This document shows, piece by piece, positions 19,971 through 28,036 of a stretch of 64,000 nucleotides of DNA. The notes under the pieces were generated by a model. That model was not told where the DNA came from and did no database searches. It saw only the letters and a list, made by a program, of their open reading frames with translations. This stretch comes from Anaerolineales bacterium (GTDB lineage Bacteria > Chloroflexota > Anaerolineae > Anaerolineales > Villigracilaceae): positions 310,001 to 374,000 of the forward strand of contig CP129482.1 of assembly GCA_030583925.1 (NCBI GenBank), in the 5' to 3' direction. Each line of letters begins with the position of its first letter. Positions within the stretch are counted from its first letter, which is position 1. A program made the translations under genes and the position numbers.

Positions 19971-20600
19971 ATGATTGAAGCCTCTCAACTCTACTTTTTT
20001 ATTCTTGCTACGCTAGCCTTGCTGTTGGCACCCGGACCAGCCGTGTTATACATCGCCGCCCGCAGCGCCAGCCAGGGGCGCGCCGCCGGTCTCGTTTCCG
20101 TGCTTGCCATCGAGACGGCGAACTTCCTGCAAGCGCTCGCCGCCGCGCTCGGTCTTTCGGCGCTTTTGCTCTCGTCCGCGCTGGCGTTCGATGTGGTGAA
20201 ATACCTCGGCGCGGCGTATTTGATCTATCTCGGCGTTCGTAAATTGATCTCGCCGGAAAACGGCGCGGAGAATGAAATCAAAAAGGAAAGCCTATCGCAA
20301 ATTTACTGGCAGGGTTTCGCCGTTAACATCCTCAACCCGAAGACGGCGTTATTCTTCTTCGCTTTCCTTCCGCAATTCATTGACCCGACGCGCGGCAATG
20401 TTTTCGCACAAAACCTCCTGCTCGGCGCGATCTTTGTCGGGCTGGCGATCGTCACAGACAGCATGTACGCGCTGATCGTTAGTTCGTTCGCGGATAAATT
20501 GCGTGGCAATCGTCAGTTCCAAACCGGAGGAAGATATTTCGCGGGGTTGGTCTATGTCGGGTTGGGCATCACGACTGCGTTGACAGGAGCGAAGAAATGA
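19971..20600 (+). CDS. LysE/RhtB-family exporter
   Basis: 209 residues with about six hydrophobic segments. Typical LysE marks: LLLAPGPAVLYIAARSASQG near the N-terminus (the APGP loop), the middle YLGAAYLIYLGVRKL and GFAVNILNPKTALFFFAFLPQF. The family exports amino acids or their derivatives; the substrate here is unknown. An AAAGGAAC sequence precedes the ATG. Likely co-transcribed with the upstream HET-C-like gene. Confidence 0.92.
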   Translation: MIEASQLYFFILATLALLLAPGPAVLYIAARSASQGRAAGLVSVLAIETANFLQALAAALGLSALLLSSALAFDVVKYLGAAYLIYLGVRKLISPENGAENEIKKESLSQIYWQGFAVNILNPKTALFFFAFLPQFIDPTRGNVFAQNLLLGAIFVGLAIVTDSMYALIVSSFADKLRGNRQFQTGGRYFAGLVYVGLGITTALTGAKK

Positions 20601-20614
20601 ACGGTTGTCTCTGC

Positions 20615-20620
20615 TATAAT
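20615..20620 (+). promoter_or_regulatory. -10 hexamer TATAAT of the lipoprotein gene
   Basis: CTGCTATAATTTC, with the ATG at 20638 and a weak AAGG ribosome site between. Confidence 0.5.
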
Positions 20621-20637
20621 TTCATTTAAGGTATCCC

Positions 20638-21408
20638 ATGAAACCAAAACTTACACACTTCCTGCTTCTCCTCGCCCTGGCTTCACTGGCGTGTAATATT
20701 TCCGCTGGCGCGCCAACCGCACTTGCGGAAGAGGCGACTGCCGCGCCGCCGGTATCCACATCCGCGCCGGAGGCGACCTCCACGCCGCTTCCGCCGACGG
20801 CTACGATCGCCCCGCCATCCAACCTCACCGAATTTCTATCGGATGTCCGTGTAACGGCGTTCGACGATTTCAGCACAGTGGATGGCTGGACGACGTATAA
20901 TCCCGGCACCGGCAAGTTAAGCGATGGGACGTTCGAGATCACCGGTCAGGAAGATTGGAGTTCCGGTTTGGTTCGCAATCACACTTTCGGTGAAGGACAG
21001 GGCGTGGTTTTGGAGTTCAAATATACAAAGGGATCGCAATTCGAATTCATTCTCGAAGCGGGGGAATACGAGACCGATTCATACCGACGGTTCGGCGTGT
21101 TCGGCTTCGACTATCCTCAAGCCAACCTGACGCAGGGACCGAACGCGCTCGGGCACAAAATTTTGCAGGGCAACTTCCAGCCTCATCCAGACCGCTGGTA
21201 CAACTTCATGGTCGGTATCGGACATGATGGAAATTTCATCGCGCTGATGTGGATACCGGATGATCCGTCCAGTTTTATCATTTATAAAGAAACCATTGGG
21301 GAGAAATGGGACGGCTTAAACTGGACGTTCACCGCCAAAGCCGCCGATACGGGAATGACGTTGTTCCTTGATAACTTTGCGGAGATCTCTTTTGGCGCGA
21401 TTAAATGA
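20638..21408 (+). CDS. Secreted lipoprotein with beta-rich C-terminal domain
   Basis: 256 residues. Signal peptide with lipobox LASLAC (Cys at residue 19), an Ala/Thr/Pro-rich linker to about residue 62, and a beta-rich domain starting RVTAFDDFSTVDGWTTYNPG and ending MTLFLDNFAEISFG. The DDFS..GW opening is like the jelly-roll domains of the two lipoproteins at 15.3-16.9 kb, though overall similarity is low. Its own TATAAT promoter lies 18 bases upstream. Surface-anchored; ligand unknown. Confidence 0.78.
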   Translation: MKPKLTHFLLLLALASLACNISAGAPTALAEEATAAPPVSTSAPEATSTPLPPTATIAPPSNLTEFLSDVRVTAFDDFSTVDGWTTYNPGTGKLSDGTFEITGQEDWSSGLVRNHTFGEGQGVVLEFKYTKGSQFEFILEAGEYETDSYRRFGVFGFDYPQANLTQGPNALGHKILQGNFQPHPDRWYNFMVGIGHDGNFIALMWIPDDPSSFIIYKETIGEKWDGLNWTFTAKAADTGMTLFLDNFAEISFGAIK

Positions 21409-21433
21409 TTTTCGTTGAAATCCTTGTAGGTCG

Positions 21434-21487
21434 TAGCCACAGAGATCGCTGAGTTCTTTGAGAAAACCCTTTTCTGCTCTGTGGCTG
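21434..21487. repeat. E-family inverted repeat
   Basis: TAGCCACAGAG ... CTCTGTGGCTGA, same family as 19233-19288 and 25242-25304. Confidence 0.8.
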
Positions 21488-21504
21488 ATTAATTCACTTT
21501 ACTC

Positions 21505-21575
21505 AATGTCGTTCTGAGCGGAGCGAAGAACCTCTACGATTATCGTAGAGACCTTTTGTGGACTCAGGGCGACAT
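21505..21575. repeat. C-family repeat (GTTCTGAGCGGAGCGAAGAA...)
   Basis: Begins ATGTCGTTCTGAGCGGAGC, has a TCTACGATTATCGTAGAGA hairpin in the middle and ends GGACTCAGGGCGACAT. Related to 44626-44700 and to elements inside the megasynthase and infC. Together with the E-family repeat it fills the 236-base gap before the YqeY gene; nothing else is seen there except the promoter. Confidence 0.75.
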
Positions 21576-21631
21576 GGCTATGGGGAAACTGCATACCATC
21601 AGCGATTAAGAATCGTTAACTGCTTCTCTGC

Positions 21632-21637
21632 TATAAT
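21632..21637 (+). promoter_or_regulatory. -10 hexamer TATAAT, leaderless-type
   Basis: Ends seven bases before the ATG of the YqeY gene; no ribosome-binding sequence in the gap. Confidence 0.55.
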
Positions 21638-21644
21638 CCTTTCC

Positions 21645-22094
21645 ATGACAATCAAAACACAACTCAACGAATCCATGAAAGACGCCATGAAGAGTGGCGA
21701 CGAGATCCGCAAGCGGACGGTGCGGATGGTCCTTGCCGCCGTCAAACAGGCGGAAGTGGATAAACGCGTCGAACTGGACGATACAGCGGTGATGAATCTC
21801 ATCCAAAAGGAGGTTAAGAACCGCCGCGAGGCGATCGAAGAAGCGAAGAAAGCCGAGCGCGCCGATTTGATCGAAGCCAACGAAGCCGAGATCAAAGTTC
21901 TCGAAGTCTTCCTGCCGAAGGCGATGCCCGCCGAAGAACTGCGCGCGCTCGTGCAAGCCGCTATCGCGGAGGCCGGCGCGTCCGGTCCCGGCGATATGGG
22001 CAAGGTGATGAAAGCTGTGATGCCCAAAGTGGCGGGACGCGCTCCGAACGACATGGTGAGCGCGGCGGTGAAGGAAGCGCTCCAGCCGAAATAA
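21645..22094 (+). CDS. GatB/YqeY domain protein
   Basis: 149 residues, all helical, matching the stand-alone YqeY family: opening MTIKTQLNESMKDAMKSGDE, then RTVRMVLAAVKQAEVDKRVE, and the C-terminal GDMGKVMKAVMPKVAGRA block. The domain resembles the tRNA-binding tail of GatB; the cellular role of the free form is not settled. Start chosen at 21645: a longer reading adds 29 residues that do not resemble the family, and the TATAAT box sits seven bases before this ATG. Confidence 0.92.
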   Translation: MTIKTQLNESMKDAMKSGDEIRKRTVRMVLAAVKQAEVDKRVELDDTAVMNLIQKEVKNRREAIEEAKKAERADLIEANEAEIKVLEVFLPKAMPAEELRALVQAAIAEAGASGPGDMGKVMKAVMPKVAGRAPNDMVSAAVKEALQPK

Positions 22095-22196
22095 TGATTT
22101 CTACAATGTTTGCCACTGAGTCGCGGAGTCGCAGAGATTCTTTTTTAGAAGCTCTCGACGTTTCCGCGTCTTTGCAACGAATTCTTTCGACCTAAG

Positions 22197-24311
22197 ATGG
22201 GGACGATTCCCGCGCGGCATCGGCAGATGCCTCCACGCATTCGTACACTGCAAGCCGTTCTGCTCTTGTTGGTGAGCGCGATCTCGTATATTGCGCTGAT
22301 TTTCCCGGAATGGTTAAGCCCAACCACCACGACATTACAAGCGGGGGATGTATCGCCGGAGAATTTCCAGGCGCCGCGCGCGCTTCAATATGAAAGCAAG
22401 GTGCGAACGGAAGAGGCGCGTTCCGCCGCAGAGAATGCGGTCGCGCCGGTGTATGCCGGTCCGAACCCTGCGATCGCGCGTCAGCAGAGCGAGAATTTGC
22501 GCTCGGCTTTGCAATCCATCACATCTGTGCGCGAGGATCAAAACTCCACCCGCTTGAAGAAAGAAACGGATATTGCCGCGTTAGGCGACGTTACATTGCC
22601 GACTGAAACGATCGCACAGATCGTCTTGTTGGGTTCGACGCGTTGGGATGCGGTTCAGCAGGAAGCGTTGGACGTGTTGGAGCAGGTGATGCGGCGGAGC
22701 ATCCGCGAAGAAGATGTGGATACAGTGCGTCGCAGCGTGCCTCCGTTGGTGAGCCTTTCGATGAACGAACGCGAAGCCAATATCGTGGTGGAACTGGTCA
22801 CTGCCTTCATCGCGCCTAACACTGTGTATAACGCTGAATTGACGGAAACTGCCCGCCAGTCCGCGCGTGAGGCGGTGACGCCCGTCGTCGTGGAATATAA
22901 GCCGGGGCAGATCATCGTCTTGCGCGGGCAACTCGTCACGCCGGCGCAACTCGAAGCGCTCGAACAGTTCGGTCTGATCCGCGTTGAGAACGCGTGGCAG
23001 GGATATGCCGGCGCGGGCGCGTTGGTGTTGGGCATTGCCATCTATATCCGTTTGTATTTTTCGCGGCGGCGCATGCAGTTCCTGTTCGATGCGCGCAGTC
23101 TCACGGTGATCGCGTTGATCTTTGCGGCATTCATCGTTGCCGCGCGTTTGAGCATCCCCGATCGGACCGTAGTGCCGTATGCCTTTCCTCTGCCCGCGCT
23201 GGGATTGTTGATCGCCACCCTGTTCGGCGTGGAAGTGGGAATCGTGTTTTCGGTGGCGATCTCACTGCTCGCGCCGTATGGCTTGCCGAACACATTGGAT
23301 TTATTGCCTTATTATCTCGTCTCTTCCTTGATCGGTGTGTTGGTGCTCGGCGCGGCTCGGCGCGTTTGGACGTTCTTCCGCGCGGGAATCGCGATCGCGA
23401 TTTCAGGCGTGGTGGTGTTGATCGCGTTCCGCATCCCGTTCACGCCGACGGATGCGGCGGGCTTGCTCGAACTGGTCGGCGCGGCGATCTTCAGCGGTCT
23501 CGCCTCTTCGAGCATCGCGTTGCTCTCTCAATATTTTCTTGCGCAGACGCTCGGTCTCACAACCGCTTTGCAGTTGATCGAAATCTCGCGTCCCGATTCG
23601 CCGTTGTTGCAGTTCTTTTTACGCAACGCGCCCGGCACCTACCAGCATAGTTTGCAAGTCGCCAATCTCGCGGAGCAAGCGGCGGAACTTGTCGGCGCGG
23701 ACGCGTTGCTCACGCGCGTCGGGGCGATGTTCCACGATGTGGGCAAAGCCATGAACCCGATGTTCTTCATCGAAAATCAGGCGCAGGGTGAAATGAATCC
23801 GCATGACGATCTCGACCCCGCAGAAGCCGCGAGGACGATCATCGCGCACGTCAGCGATGGGGTGGCGCTGGCGCGGCAACACCGCCTGCCGCGCCGCATC
23901 GACGATTTCATCCTCGAACATCACGGCACGATGATCACGCGCTATCAATACAACAAAGCCGTCGAAGCCGCGGGCGGCGACGCCAGCAAAGTGGACGCCG
24001 AAAAATTCCGTTACCCGGGTCCGCGCCCGCGTTCGCGCGAGACCGCGCTCCTCATGCTCGCCGACGGCGCCGAAGCCCGCGCTCGCGCCGAACGCCCGCA
24101 GGATGAAGAGGCGCTTCGCAAAGTGGTGTTGTCCACCATCGAGTCCGCGCAAAAGCAGAGGCAGTTGGACAACACTCAACTGACCTTGCGCGATCTTGGC
24201 ATCATCACCGACGCGTTCGTGAACATCTTGCGCGGCACGCATCATCCGCGCGTGTTGTATCCGAATGAAGTTTTGGCTACGGAAAATGTGAATACGGCGC
24301 CGAGGAAATGA
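22197..24311 (+). CDS. 7TM-HD family phosphohydrolase (PgpH-like, probable c-di-AMP phosphodiesterase)
   Basis: 704 residues. One N-terminal helix (about residues 17-38), an extracytoplasmic region (about 40-270) with the 7TMR-HDED feature DVSPENFQAPRALQYESKVRT, seven membrane helices (about 275-460), and a C-terminal HD domain with NAPGTYQHSLQVANLAEQAA, the metal pair in MFHDVGKAMNP and ILEHHGTMITRYQY. Known members (PgpH) hydrolyse cyclic di-AMP. The gene order with ybeY and dgkA matches the common pgpH-ybeY-dgkA cluster. ATG at 22197 is the outermost start; ATG at 22227 is an alternative. Confidence 0.93.
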   Translation: MGTIPARHRQMPPRIRTLQAVLLLLVSAISYIALIFPEWLSPTTTTLQAGDVSPENFQAPRALQYESKVRTEEARSAAENAVAPVYAGPNPAIARQQSENLRSALQSITSVREDQNSTRLKKETDIAALGDVTLPTETIAQIVLLGSTRWDAVQQEALDVLEQVMRRSIREEDVDTVRRSVPPLVSLSMNEREANIVVELVTAFIAPNTVYNAELTETARQSAREAVTPVVVEYKPGQIIVLRGQLVTPAQLEALEQFGLIRVENAWQGYAGAGALVLGIAIYIRLYFSRRRMQFLFDARSLTVIALIFAAFIVAARLSIPDRTVVPYAFPLPALGLLIATLFGVEVGIVFSVAISLLAPYGLPNTLDLLPYYLVSSLIGVLVLGAARRVWTFFRAGIAIAISGVVVLIAFRIPFTPTDAAGLLELVGAAIFSGLASSSIALLSQYFLAQTLGLTTALQLIEISRPDSPLLQFFLRNAPGTYQHSLQVANLAEQAAELVGADALLTRVGAMFHDVGKAMNPMFFIENQAQGEMNPHDDLDPAEAARTIIAHVSDGVALARQHRLPRRIDDFILEHHGTMITRYQYNKAVEAAGGDASKVDAEKFRYPGPRPRSRETALLMLADGAEARARAERPQDEEALRKVVLSTIESAQKQRQLDNTQLTLRDLGIITDAFVNILRGTHHPRVLYPNEVLATENVNTAPRK

Positions 24312-24347
24312 GATTCATCGCTGTCGCTCAAAATGATATAGGCACAG

Positions 24348-24794
24348 ATGATTAACATCGAATCGAAATTCGACTTTCCAACCAAACTCCTCGAACGCGC
24401 GGCGCGCGCGGCGTTGACGCACCAGAAACGATCACCAGACGCCGACCTCTCGATTGTGCTGACGGACAACGCACGGCTTCAACGACTCAATCGGGATTAT
24501 CTGGGAATCGACGCGCCCACCGACGTGCTTTCCTTCCCCGCTTCTGAATCGGACCCTGTAACTGGTTCGCCTTACCTCGGCGACATCCTCATTTCGATTC
24601 CCCGCGCGCGAGCGCAAGCGAAAACCGCCGGGCACGCGCTTGAATCGGAAGTGCAGTTGCTGGTCGTCCATGGCGTGTTGCATTTACTCGGTCACGACCA
24701 TGCGAAGCCAAAAGAGAAAGCAAAGATGTGGAAAGCCCAAGCGGAAATTTTGGCAGGGCTGGGCTTGGGTGAGATTCAAATCCGTGAGGAGTAA
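24348..24794 (+). CDS. ybeY: Endoribonuclease YbeY (16S rRNA 3'-end maturation)
   Basis: 148 residues. Zinc-dependent RNase acting on 16S rRNA maturation and quality control. The metal site HGVLHLLGHDH (His-x3-His-x5-His, near residues 107-117) is intact, as are LNRDYLGIDAPTDVLSFP and YLGDILIS. Length is normal. Lies between pgpH-like and dgkA genes in the usual order. No clear ribosome site. Confidence 0.97.
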   Translation: MINIESKFDFPTKLLERAARAALTHQKRSPDADLSIVLTDNARLQRLNRDYLGIDAPTDVLSFPASESDPVTGSPYLGDILISIPRARAQAKTAGHALESEVQLLVVHGVLHLLGHDHAKPKEKAKMWKAQAEILAGLGLGEIQIREE

Positions 24795-24833
24795 ATACGC
24801 AATACGTAGTACGTACTACGTATTGCGTACCAC
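24795..24833. repeat. G-family palindrome (TACGCAATACGTAGTACG...)
   Basis: Nearly perfect 34-base palindrome of TACGCAATACGTAGTAC and its complement, between ybeY and dgkA. Related sequence at 47661-47718 and inside the megasynthase at 2352-2384. Confidence 0.85.
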
Positions 24834-24851
24834 GTGTTCTTTGAAGAAAAT

Positions 24852-25244
24852 ATGAATCTCAAATCGTTCATCGTTTCCCGCATTGTATCCATCGGCCACG
24901 CGTTGCGCGGTTGGCAGTATGTTTTGAAGACACAGCAAAACGCGTGGATTCATTCCATCGTTGCGACGACGGTTGTCTTGCTTAGTTTGTGGTTGAACAT
25001 CCCGCCGCGCGATTGGGCGGTGTTGGTTTTGACCATCGCGATGGTATTCACGGCTGAGTTCATCAACACCGCCATTGAAGCGGTGGTGGACCTCGCAAGC
25101 CCGCAAAAACATCCGCTGGCGAAGGTGGGCAAGGATGTGGGCGCGGGCGCGGTGCTGGTCGCCGCGCTGGCGGGCGTGTTGATTGGGTTGCTGATTTTGG
25201 GTCCGCCGTTGTGGATGCGTGTGAGCGCTTGGTTTAATTTTTAG
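24852..25244 (+). CDS. dgkA: Diacylglycerol/undecaprenol kinase (DgkA family)
   Basis: 130 residues, three membrane helices. Phosphorylates undecaprenol or diacylglycerol for reuse of lipid carriers. Family motifs: SIGHALRGWQYVLKTQQNAWIH trimmed to GHALRGW at the N-terminus, the catalytic EFINTAIEAVVDL (Glu and Asn near residue 64) and KVGKDVGAGAVLVAA. The ATG at 24852 is preferred; a GTG at 24834 adds six residues that come from the edge of a palindromic repeat. The stop codon TAG is the first three bases of the E-family repeat that follows. Confidence 0.92.
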   Translation: MNLKSFIVSRIVSIGHALRGWQYVLKTQQNAWIHSIVATTVVLLSLWLNIPPRDWAVLVLTIAMVFTAEFINTAIEAVVDLASPQKHPLAKVGKDVGAGAVLVAALAGVLIGLLILGPPLWMRVSAWFNF

Positions 25245-25304
25245 CCACAGAGTGCACAGAGATTTTGAGAGTAAACTCAGAGAACTCTGTGGTCTCTGTG
25301 GCTA
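25242..25304. repeat. E-family inverted repeat overlapping the dgkA stop
   Basis: TAGCCACAGAG ... CTCTGTGGCTA. Its first three bases are the dgkA stop codon. Confidence 0.85.
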
Positions 25305-25320
25305 CTCCAAAGGAGAAAAT

Positions 25321-26175
25321 ATGGCTCTCTCATTTCATTTCGGCACAGTGGGTTCGCCAATTGGTACGCCCAAGAAACCTGGCGGTTCAGTCGGAGCGAT
25401 TCAGTTTAGCAAATCCATCGGGTTGACCGCGTTCGAGTTAGGCTGGGTGCAATCGGTGCGCGTGTCGGAGGAGACGTGCGCGGCGATCAAACAGACGGCG
25501 AAAGAGGAGGGCGTCGCGTTGAGTGTGCACGCGCCTTACTTCTTCAATTTGAACGCGACCGACGAAGAGTGGCCCAAGTCGCGCAAACGGTTGATGGACG
25601 CGGCGCACTACGGCAATCTCGCGGGCGCGACGGACATCATCTTTCACCCCGGTTCCTATTTTGAACGTCCGCCCGCCGAAGTGTTGAAAGTTTCCATCCC
25701 GCGTTTGAAGAGTTGCGCCGATGAACTGAAAAAGAAGGGCAACCCAGTCATCCTCCGCCCGGAGACGATGGGCAAATCGGCGATGTTGGGTTCGCTGGAG
25801 GATACGCTGGCGATGAGCAAGGCGATCAAGAACGTGCAACCGTGTTTGGATTTCGCCCACCTGCACGCGCGTCCCGGCGACGGGACGATGAACACGGTCA
25901 AAGAGTGGACCGGGCTGCTCGAAGCGTATCAAGCCGCCCTGGGGAAAGACGCGTTGAAGAATCTGCACGTCCACTTGTCGGGAATCGAATACGGTCCCAA
26001 AGGCGAGAAGAATCATCTCGCGTTGAAGGAATCCGATTTGAAGATCAATTTTCTGTTCGAGGTGTTGAAGGAGTTCGGCTGCGCGGGGCGGATTTTGTGC
26101 GAAAGTCCGATCATGGAAGAGGATGCGCTGAACATGAAGAAGGCATGGATGAAGGTGAGCGGGGAGAGGGAGTGA
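25321..26175 (+). CDS. Endonuclease IV-like TIM-barrel protein (AP endonuclease 2 superfamily)
   Basis: 284 residues from the ATG at 25321, which follows AAAGGAG; a longer reading is repeat DNA. The fold resembles Nfo: SVHAPYFFNLNA, FHPGSY, ILRPETMGK, LDFAHLHAR, LHVHLSGIEYG and a late ILCESPIM, giving His, Glu and Asp residues at the places of the three-zinc site of endonuclease IV. It probably cleaves at abasic sites in DNA. A related sugar-isomerase function is possible, since the superfamily is shared, but the SVHAPYF and HLSG motifs favour Nfo. Confidence 0.85.
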   Translation: MALSFHFGTVGSPIGTPKKPGGSVGAIQFSKSIGLTAFELGWVQSVRVSEETCAAIKQTAKEEGVALSVHAPYFFNLNATDEEWPKSRKRLMDAAHYGNLAGATDIIFHPGSYFERPPAEVLKVSIPRLKSCADELKKKGNPVILRPETMGKSAMLGSLEDTLAMSKAIKNVQPCLDFAHLHARPGDGTMNTVKEWTGLLEAYQAALGKDALKNLHVHLSGIEYGPKGEKNHLALKESDLKINFLFEVLKEFGCAGRILCESPIMEEDALNMKKAWMKVSGERE

Positions 26176-26202
26176 AGAGTGAAAATTTTTCCCCGCTTTA
26201 TT

Positions 26203-26281
26203 ATGTCGCTGCGAGCGCTTGTTGCGAAGCAGTCTCCTAATTCGAGGAGATTGCTTCGCCCTTCGGGCTCGCAACGACATT
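26203..26281. repeat. D-family inverted repeat (ATGTCGCTGCGAG...)
   Basis: Outer arms ATGTCGCTGCGAGC and GCTCGCAACGACAT, inner AGTCTCC/GGAGATT hairpin. Fills most of the gap between the convergent Nfo-like and pstB genes. Confidence 0.85.
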
Positions 26282-26288
26282 ATGAACC

Positions 26289-27044
26289 TTACCCAAACCT
26301 GCCTGTGATGTAATCCTCGGTCTTTTTTTCTTTCGGCGCGGTGAAAATGGACTTGCCTTCGCCATATTCGACGAGTTCGCCTTGCAAAAAGAACGCGGCG
26401 TAATCGGCGGTGCGACCCGCTTGTTGCACGGAGTGCGGCACGAGGATGATGGTGTAGTCCTTTTTCAATTCCTGCAGCGCAGCTTCGACTTTGCCAGTGG
26501 AGATCGGGTCGAGACCTGAGGTCGGTTCGTCGAGGAGGATGATCTCGGGTTGCAGAGCCAACACTCGGGCGAGGCAGACGCGTTGTTGCTGTCCGCCTGA
26601 GAGGGCGATGGCGGGGGCGTCGAGGCGGTCTTTCACTTCATCCCAGATTGCGGCGAGTTTCAAACTGCGTTCCACAGCCTCATCCAATTTGACGCGGCGT
26701 TTTTCGCCCGCGAGTTCCAACCCATAGGTCACATTCTCGCGGATGGACATCGGCAACGGCACAGGTCGAGCGAAGACCATGCCCACTTTGCGCCGCAATG
26801 CGATCACATCCGTTTTTTGGTCGAGGATGTTTTCGCCGTCAATCAAGATGCGACCTGCTGAGGATCTGACTTCGGTGAGATCGTTCAAGCGGTTCAAACA
26901 TCGGAGCAACGTTGACTTGCCTCCACCTGCGGGACCGAAGAGGACAGTCACCGCGTTCTGACGAATGTCGAGGCTGACGTCGCGCAATGACTCGGTGCCG
27001 TCGGAATATTGGAGGGAGAGGGATTCGATGATGATTTTGTTCAT
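26289..27044 (-). CDS. pstB: Phosphate ABC transporter ATP-binding protein (PstB, first copy)
   Basis: 251 residues. Walker A GPAGGGKST (about residues 36-44), signature LSGGQQQR, Walker B IILLDEPTSGLD and switch His in LVPHSVQQAGR all present. Oddity: the Q-loop, VFQKPNPFP in ordinary PstB, reads VFARPVPLP, so the coordinating Gln is replaced by Ala. It ends the pstS-pstC-pstA-pstB operon. The second PstB at 30121 has a normal Q-loop but a damaged signature, so the two may form a heterodimer with one full site. Confidence 0.93.
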   Translation of the reverse strand: MNKIIIESLSLQYSDGTESLRDVSLDIRQNAVTVLFGPAGGGKSTLLRCLNRLNDLTEVRSSAGRILIDGENILDQKTDVIALRRKVGMVFARPVPLPMSIRENVTYGLELAGEKRRVKLDEAVERSLKLAAIWDEVKDRLDAPAIALSGGQQQRVCLARVLALQPEIILLDEPTSGLDPISTGKVEAALQELKKDYTIILVPHSVQQAGRTADYAAFFLQGELVEYGEGKSIFTAPKEKKTEDYITGRFG

Positions 27045-27051
27045 AGCCTGC

Positions 27052-27102
27052 GTAGGATGCGTTCTCTAACGCATCCGTCGGCGTAAGAGAACGCCGACTA
27101 CA
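27052..27102. repeat. Double-hairpin repeat between pstA and pstB
   Basis: Two adjacent hairpins, GGATGCGTT/AACGCATCC and GTCGGCGT/ACGCCGAC, within ends GTAG and CTAC. Lies inside the operon. Confidence 0.75.
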
Positions 27103-27108
27103 CAAAAA

Positions 27109-27969
27109 TTACCACTGCCGCCTCGCCCGCGCCCGCGAGCGGATCACGGTTGCGATGAGATTCATCGTCAACACGAAGGCGAGCAATACCAGCGCTGTGC
27201 CGTATTGGATTTGAACTGGCATCTCAGGGACTTGGGTGGAGATCACAAAAAGATGATATGGCAAAGCCATCGTCGCATCGAGGGGGGAGTTGGGGAGGCG
27301 CGGCAGAAAGAACGCCGCGCCTGTGAAGAGGATGGGCGCGGTCTCGCCGACGGCGCGTTCAAGACCGAGGATGACTCCTGTGAGAATACCAGGCAGGGAT
27401 TCTTTCAGGACAATGCGGCGGATGGTCTGCCAGCGGGTCGCGCCGAGGGAGACGCTCACGGTGCGGAACGATTGCGGCACGGCGCGTAACGCCTCTTCCG
27501 CTGTGGAGATGATGACGGGCAGGGTCATGATCGAAAGGGTGAGCGACGCGGCTAGGATGGATGTGCCGAAATTGAGGAAGAGAACGAAGAGTCCCAGCCC
27601 GAACAAGCCGTAGACGACGGAGGGAATCCCTGCGAGGTTGATGATGGCGATGCGAATCGTGCGCGTCAGCGGCGTGTCGGAGGCGTACTCGGCGAGATAG
27701 ATCGCCGCGGCAATCCCAAGCGGGACCGAGAAAATGGAGGTACCGACGGCGAGATACAGTGTGCCAACGATTGCAGGGAAGATTCCGCCTGCGCGCATTC
27801 CGTCGCGGGGGAAGCCTGTGAGGAATTCCAGCGAGATGGCGGGCGCGCCTTGGATGAGAATGTAGATGACCGTGCCGACGATGGGCAAAACCGTGACCAT
27901 CGCCAAGATGGTGATGGCGGTGAATCCGATTTGCTCGGTGAGATGGCGGTTGAGGGTTAAGCGTTTCAT
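27109..27969 (-). CDS. pstA: Phosphate ABC transporter permease PstA
   Basis: 286 residues from the chosen start (MKRLTLNRHL). Six membrane helices; permease loop EEALRAVPQSFRTVSVSLGATRW trimmed to ALRAVPQSFR..SLGATRW, followed by ESLPGILTGVILGLERAVGETAPI, the EAA-type contact with PstB. Pairs with PstC to form the phosphate channel. A start 33 bases further up (28002) is open, but the extra codons are purine-rich repeat DNA. Spacing to pstB is 64 bases, filled by a hairpin repeat. Confidence 0.94.
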   Translation of the reverse strand: MKRLTLNRHLTEQIGFTAITILAMVTVLPIVGTVIYILIQGAPAISLEFLTGFPRDGMRAGGIFPAIVGTLYLAVGTSIFSVPLGIAAAIYLAEYASDTPLTRTIRIAIINLAGIPSVVYGLFGLGLFVLFLNFGTSILAASLTLSIMTLPVIISTAEEALRAVPQSFRTVSVSLGATRWQTIRRIVLKESLPGILTGVILGLERAVGETAPILFTGAAFFLPRLPNSPLDATMALPYHLFVISTQVPEMPVQIQYGTALVLLAFVLTMNLIATVIRSRARARRQW

Positions 27970-28005
27970 GTTCAGAGTTTCAAGTTTTCTTTCTTTTTTC
28001 ATTTC

Positions 28006-28032
28006 GAGGAAAGAAGAAAGAGGAAAGAAGGA
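28006..28032. repeat. P-family polypurine repeat (GAGGAAAGAAGAAAGAGGA)
   Basis: A 19-base stretch GAGGAAAGAAGAAAGAGGA that recurs exactly at 29913-29931 inside pstS and nearly so at 60001-60027 inside the ABC-F gene. Confidence 0.75.
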
Positions 28033-28036
28033 CGAT

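Noticed and set aside
25438..26280. Open frame of 280 codons antisense to the Nfo-like gene
   Set aside because: Arg/Gln-rich translation without motifs; its start lies in a D-family repeat.
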